Assembly (NCBI GenBank): GCA_022841475.1
Contig: JALHRJ010000001.1
Coordinates: forward strand, 27,430 to 91,429
DNA: 64,000 bases
Reading direction: 5' to 3'
Source of the DNA: Cyclobacteriaceae bacterium
GTDB taxonomy: Bacteria; Bacteroidota; Bacteroidia; Cytophagales; Cyclobacteriaceae
Numbering within the stretch: the stretch's first letter is position 1; each line of letters opens with the position of its first letter. The translations under genes were made by a program, and so were the position numbers. Positions 61,445 to 64,000 of this stretch are shown here, piece after piece. Under the pieces are notes generated by a model. It was given only the letters and a program-made list of their open reading frames with translations, had not been told where the DNA came from and made no database searches.

Positions 61445-61777
61445 TTATTTTTCCTGGCGATTAGATACTTCACGTACAAAATTTGAAACTACAACATCCG
61501 CATAACCACCAGGGGCATCGATGAGAGTTCCCTTTTTTCCTGTACGGGTTTCCACCAAATATAAGATTGACGTGTCCAGTGGATCGGAATGATTATCGAA
61601 TCGGTATGTATTGTTAATTGTAACATCCGTTGGTTCAAAGCTAAATTTACCGTCTGCGGTAGTGAGTTTTTTATCTATTACCTTAAATATTTCTGAGTAG
61701 CCGTGATCGTATGCTTCATTCGCCCGTTCTGACAACGTTTTTGTTTTTAGCGATGAATTATTCTTTTTTGTAATCAT
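61445..61777 (-). CDS. Hypothetical protein (110 aa)
   Basis: Seen: MITKKNNSSLKTKTLSERANEAYDHGYSEIFKVIDKKL, then a strand-rich second half (KFSFEPTDVTINNTYRFDNHSDPLDTSILYLVETRTGKKGTLIDAPGGYADVVVSNFVREV). No signal peptide or membrane helix. I do not recognise it beyond small conserved Bacteroidota stress-cluster proteins. Start: the track ATG (61813) lies inside the terminator hairpin of the upstream CsbD gene, so I prefer the ATG at 61777. Its place beside CsbD and YtxH suggests a stress role. Confidence 0.6.
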   Translation of the reverse strand: MITKKNNSSLKTKTLSERANEAYDHGYSEIFKVIDKKLTTADGKFSFEPTDVTINNTYRFDNHSDPLDTSILYLVETRTGKKGTLIDAPGGYADVVVSNFVREVSNRQEK

Positions 61778-61793
61778 ATCGTATCGGGGTGGC

Positions 61794-61827
61794 AAAAAAT
61801 TAAACGCCATCATTTCCGATGGCGCTT
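61794..61827 (-). terminator. Terminator after the CsbD-family gene
   Basis: On the minus strand GCGCCATC pairs with GATGGCGT around a 6-nt loop (GGAAAT), followed by TTAATTTTTT. It lies between the CsbD stop and the start I prefer for the next gene. Confidence 0.75.
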
Positions 61828-61854
61828 AAAAAAGTGGTTGTTATTACAACTTTA

Positions 61855-62040
61855 TTAAAGACTCGCTAATTCGGCCTGAATTTGTTCTTTCGTTTTACCT
61901 AATGATTTCTGAAGTCTTCCGAAGAGTTCGTCCTCTTTACCTTCTACATAAGTAAGATCATCATTAGTTAAGTTAGCATACTTTTGCTTTAGTTTGCCTT
62001 TCATTGAGTTCCAAGAACCTTTTATCTGAAGCTTATTCAT
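61855..62040 (-). CDS. CsbD-family stress protein
   Basis: Seen: MNKLQIKGSWNSMKGKLKQKYANLTNDDLTYVEGKEDELFGRLQKSLGKTKEQIQAELASL, 61 aa, matching CsbD from end to end (KGxWNxxKGKLKxKYxxLTDDDLxxxxGKxDELxGxLQxxxGxTKExxxxxL). Family: small soluble helical proteins induced by general stress; molecular role unknown. It lies 23 bp after the YtxH gene, likely co-transcribed. Confidence 0.92.
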   Translation of the reverse strand: MNKLQIKGSWNSMKGKLKQKYANLTNDDLTYVEGKEDELFGRLQKSLGKTKEQIQAELASL

Positions 62041-62063
62041 ACTTGTTGGGATTAAATTTAAAA

Positions 62064-62324
62064 TTAAACTTTAAGTCTTTCGTTCGTAGAATTAATGAGT
62101 TCCTTTCCACGTTTCGATACCTCGTCTGCTCCCATGTTAAACTTACCTTTCAGGGATTCAAGTGATTCTTCCACACTACCTGTTACGCTATCAACCAACT
62201 TCCTTGATCCGGTTGCTAAATTTTTACGCGTTTCTTTGCCAGTTGCAGGAGCTAGCAAAATGCCTATTGCCACACCAATCGCTGCTCCGGCCAATAGGCC
62301 CCCAATTAAATTTTTCGCATTCAT
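62064..62324 (-). CDS. YtxH-domain stress protein
   Basis: Seen: MNAKNLIGGLLAGAAIGVAIGILLAPATGKETRKNLATGSRKLVDSVTGSVEESLESLKGKFN. One Gly-rich membrane helix is followed by the LAPxxGxETRKxL signature and an amphipathic helical tail. 86 aa. Family: YtxH/YhaH general stress proteins, probably membrane-anchored. First gene of the YtxH-CsbD unit. Confidence 0.92.
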   Translation of the reverse strand: MNAKNLIGGLLAGAAIGVAIGILLAPATGKETRKNLATGSRKLVDSVTGSVEESLESLKGKFNMGADEVSKRGKELINSTNERLKV

Positions 62325-62920
62325 AATAGTCCTTTTTATTAGTTAAAAATTCTTCACACACCTTGCATGAATTAACTTCATAGAAGAAAATACTATGCCA
62401 TACAGTGCCCCAACTAATTTAAAAATTTGAACGGCATCATATCGACCATTAAGGAGATTTATCGACTTTAAAGCAATCTAATTTTTCAGATTATGAGACT
62501 ACGCTGTGAACGCTCCTACTTTGCATTGCACACAGTGTGGAATACGTCATCTGAAAGGGGTGAAAATTCCCCTTGGAAGAAATGTTGGAACAAGCTTTTG
62601 CTTTCTCATTTCGAAAACCTTACCACGCTAAACGGCCGCTCTCAATTGACAAAATGCATATCAATAGTAAAGAATTGAGGAAGAAAAAATCTGATTTTAA
62701 AAATTGCCTTTGGATCCTTAAGTGAAGACTCCCTTTGTCAAGGTCCTATTGCCAGTAAAATTATCTGAGTCTAAGAATGGGCACATCCGACCTCAATGAA
62801 GAATCTTATGTGACTTAAATACACAGTATGTAATCCCTACCAAGCATTTCTGTTATCTAAAATGAAATTCAAGTTATGGCATCATATTTTGAGTGAGTAA
62901 CATTAAAAACCAACTAATAC
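62325..62920. other. 596-bp intergenic region, no gene recognised
   Basis: Divergent gap between the YtxH gene (minus) and the PRC-barrel gene (plus). It contains only a short inverted repeat AAGGGG-TGAAAATT-CCCCTT (62555-62574). The tracked 61-aa ORF at 62493 has no protein-like pattern (Trp/Cys/Ser-rich, no homology recognised). Both promoters must lie here; I see no RNA gene. Confidence 0.5.
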
Positions 62921-63343
62921 ATGGAAACTTTAGAAAACGACAATATCACAGGAGTTAACGATAGCGGAAATAAAGCTAATACCCCTGTTAAATATTTAAC
63001 AGCGTTGACAATTATTGGAAATGAGGTTTACAATAATTCAGATGAGGATTTGGGGGAGGTAAAAGATGTGATGCTGAACCTGCACAATGGAAAAATTGAG
63101 TATGTGGTAATTGAGTATGGTGGATTCCTGGGCATAGGCGAAAAATTCTTTGCAGTGCCATTTAACGCATTGAAACTCGATACCAGCAGACACGCTTTCA
63201 TTCTTGATCAGAGTAAGGAAGTACTTGAAAATGCACCGGGGTTTGATAAGGATCATTGGCCAGAAACAAATTCCCAAACCATGGAGAAATCAAGCACGTA
63301 TTGGGGCAGTTTTATGGGACCGAATGTAGGCATATCAAGATAG
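62921..63343 (+). CDS. PRC-barrel domain protein
   Basis: Seen: KYLTALTIIGNEVYNNSDEDLGEVKDVMLNLHNGKIEYVVIEYGGFLGIGEKFFAVPFNALKLDTSRHAFILDQSKEVLENAPGFDKDHWPETN. This is a full PRC-barrel (GxxVxNxxGExLGxVxDxxxDxxxGxIxYxVIxxGGFLGxGxKxxAVPxxxL) plus the C-terminal xAPxFDxxxWP block. 140 aa. Family: photosynthetic-reaction-centre H-like barrels, in non-phototrophs linked to stress and RNA metabolism. Fits the surrounding stress cluster. Confidence 0.9.
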   Translation: METLENDNITGVNDSGNKANTPVKYLTALTIIGNEVYNNSDEDLGEVKDVMLNLHNGKIEYVVIEYGGFLGIGEKFFAVPFNALKLDTSRHAFILDQSKEVLENAPGFDKDHWPETNSQTMEKSSTYWGSFMGPNVGISR

Positions 63344-63422
63344 AAACATATCAAGAGAAAAAGTTGAGTAAATCTTACCTGGATGGACGTAAGCAAACCA
63401 AGTAGACTCGGTAGCCAGGGAA

Positions 63423-63453
63423 TCCCTGCCTGACTGCATCACGCAGGCAGGGA
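63423..63453. repeat. Palindrome within repeat copy A
   Basis: TCCCTGCCTG (63423-63432) and CAGGCAGGGA (63444-63453) with an 11-nt spacer. It spans the stop codon of the GIY-YIG frame and recurs in copy B. Confidence 0.8.
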
Positions 63454-63699
63454 ACCTGCATCTAGTATTTTATGAAGATACTTTTTGCCAGCTGCAGATT
63501 TGAAATATTTCTCGCGAGCTCGTGCAGCACCATAATCGGGATGTGGTTCCTTATAGATGACCTTCCATGGAATAAATGCTTTGGTATAGCGATTCCTTCC
63601 CTTATTATGTTCAATAAGCCTCCTTTCCACATCGTTTGAAATGCCAACATAAATTTCCTGATTGGCAGAGTTAGAAAGACAATAAACATAAATTGTGAC
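63439..63699 (-). CDS. GIY-YIG nuclease family protein, copy A (start unclear)
   Basis: Seen on the minus strand: VTIYVYCLSNSANQEIYVGISNDVERRLIEHNKGRNRYTKAFIPWKVIYKEPHPDYGAARAREKYFKSAAGKKYLHKILDAGSLPA, stop. IYVY and YVG are the GIY and YIG elements, RRLIEHN the conserved Arg/His helix, and AREKYFKSxxGKKYL the C-terminal signature of the UPF0213/YhbQ-like group. The track lists only the part from an internal GTG. No ATG precedes the domain within the frame, and an in-frame stop lies 27 bp upstream of the Val codon given here. The gene is therefore either started at a rare codon or has lost its true start at the repeat junction. The stop codon sits inside the palindrome. Confidence 0.6.
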   Translation of the reverse strand, partial: VTIYVYCLSNSANQEIYVGISNDVERRLIEHNKGRNRYTKAFIPWKVIYKEPHPDYGAARAREKYFKSAAGKKYLHKILDAGSLPA

Positions 63700-63710
63700 C
63701 CCGGCAGGAA

Positions 63711-63741
63711 TCCCTGCCTGACTGCGTCACGCAGGCAGGGA
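63711..63741. repeat. Palindrome within repeat copy B
   Basis: TCCCTGCCTG (63711-63720) and CAGGCAGGGA (63732-63741), spacer ACTGCGTCACG. Same structure as in copy A. Confidence 0.8.
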
Positions 63742-63987
63742 ACCTGCATCTAGTATTTTATGAAGATACTTTTTGCCAGCTGCAGATTTGAAATATTTCT
63801 CGCGAGCTCGTGCAGCACCATAATCGGGATGTGGTTCCTTATAGATGACCTTCCATGGAATAAATGCTTTGGTATAGCGATTCCTTCCCTTATTATGTTC
63901 AATAAGCCTCCTTTCCACATCGTTTGAAATGCCAACATAAATTTCCTGATTGGCAGAGTTAGAAAGACAATAAACATAAATTGTGAC
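63727..63987 (-). CDS. GIY-YIG nuclease family protein, copy B (start unclear)
   Basis: The predicted protein is identical to copy A over the whole domain. Because 288 is a multiple of three, the copies are in the same frame and only a single TGA separates the end of copy B (...KILDAGSLPA) from copy A (RSQAGIPAGVTIYVY...). Copy B in turn lies downstream of a third unit that starts at the window edge. As with copy A, no ATG precedes the domain. Confidence 0.6.
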   Translation of the reverse strand, partial: VTIYVYCLSNSANQEIYVGISNDVERRLIEHNKGRNRYTKAFIPWKVIYKEPHPDYGAARAREKYFKSAAGKKYLHKILDAGSLPA

Positions 63988-64000
63988 CCCGGCAGGAATC

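Larger units (their letters stand above)
63421..63708. repeat. 288-bp tandem repeat, copy A
   Basis: Begins AATCCCTGCCTGACTGCATC and ends GACCCCGGCAGG. It differs from copy B by one base that I can find (A at 63438 against G at 63726). Unit length is 96 codons exactly. Confidence 0.9.
63709..63996. repeat. 288-bp tandem repeat, copy B (third copy begins at 63997)
   Basis: Directly abuts copy A. The last four bases of the window (AATC, 63997-64000) are the start of a further unit, so the array continues past the window edge. Confidence 0.9.

Noticed and set aside
62493-62678. 61-aa ORF in the large gap before the PRC-barrel gene.
   Set aside because: No recognisable pattern, odd composition and no supporting context.
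63421-64000. CRISPR array or insertion sequence at the window end.
   Set aside because: The repeats are 288 bp, contiguous, code for a GIY-YIG domain and have no spacers. No transposase is encoded.

Overview
The window reads as a chromosomal segment of a free-living Bacteroidota bacterium, most likely of the Cytophagales type. Signs of this are PorT-like and OmpA/thrombospondin-3 outer-membrane proteins, lipoproteins with LamG and parallel beta-helix domains, a low-to-moderate G+C content, few Shine-Dalgarno sequences, and stress genes of the CsbD, YtxH and PRC-barrel kinds. I see no rRNA, tRNA, CRISPR array, prophage or transposase.

Layout. 1-4.5 kb: an outer-membrane barrel, an orphan NtrC-type sigma-54 activator, two tiny membrane proteins missing from the ORF track (50 and 48 aa) and an AsmA-like anchored protein. 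4.5-11.6 kb: a tight minus-strand operon that runs from a glucose-1-phosphate cytidylyltransferase through nucleotide-sugar enzymes into a three-gene sulfur-transfer cassette (JAMM peptidase, GG-ending sulfur carrier, E1-like enzyme with rhodanese domain). 11.7-17.0 kb: GT2, GDP-fucose synthesis (gmd, fcl), the initiating polyprenyl-phosphate sugar transferase and a WecG/TagA transferase. 17-25.4 kb: two secreted beta-helix proteins, a GT4, a degenerate C-methyltransferase and a LamG lipoprotein. 25.7-37.9 kb: the rest of a Wzx/Wzy exopolysaccharide locus (GTs, Wzy-like polymerase, three tandem paralogous GTs, a GT61-like protein, Wzx, Wzc-type tyrosine kinase, Wza). 38.2-41.7 kb: a PAS histidine kinase, a response regulator fused to a Crp/Fnr DNA-binding module, and a stand-alone receiver. 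42-52.6 kb: a DUF2541-like secreted protein, an AraC-type regulator, a 2907-aa cyclic beta-1,2-glucan synthase-like protein and small proteins. 52.8-63.3 kb: an OmpA-family protein, a broken fatty-acid-hydroxylase gene, and envelope/stress genes (AI-2E-type permease, holin-like protein, MlaDEF, YihY, CsbD, YtxH, PRC-barrel). 63.4-64 kb: a 288-bp tandem repeat that carries a GIY-YIG gene.

How it fits together. The 11-38 kb genes form a complete Wzy-dependent exopolysaccharide pathway: initiation, precursor synthesis, transferases, flippase, polymerase, co-polymerase kinase and export. Eight palindromes of the form (A/T)TGA-N6-TCA(T/C), the geometry of Crp/Fnr sites, lie in the intergenic gaps of this locus. 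The Crp-fused response regulator at its edge keeps the Glu and Arg that read the TGA half-site in Crp/Fnr proteins. I therefore propose a dedicated phosphorelay-Crp switch for the locus. The other standout is the sulfur-carrier cassette inside a nucleotide-sugar operon, which suggests sulfur incorporation into a sugar or another small molecule of the surface polysaccharide. Both proposals are inference from sequence and context.
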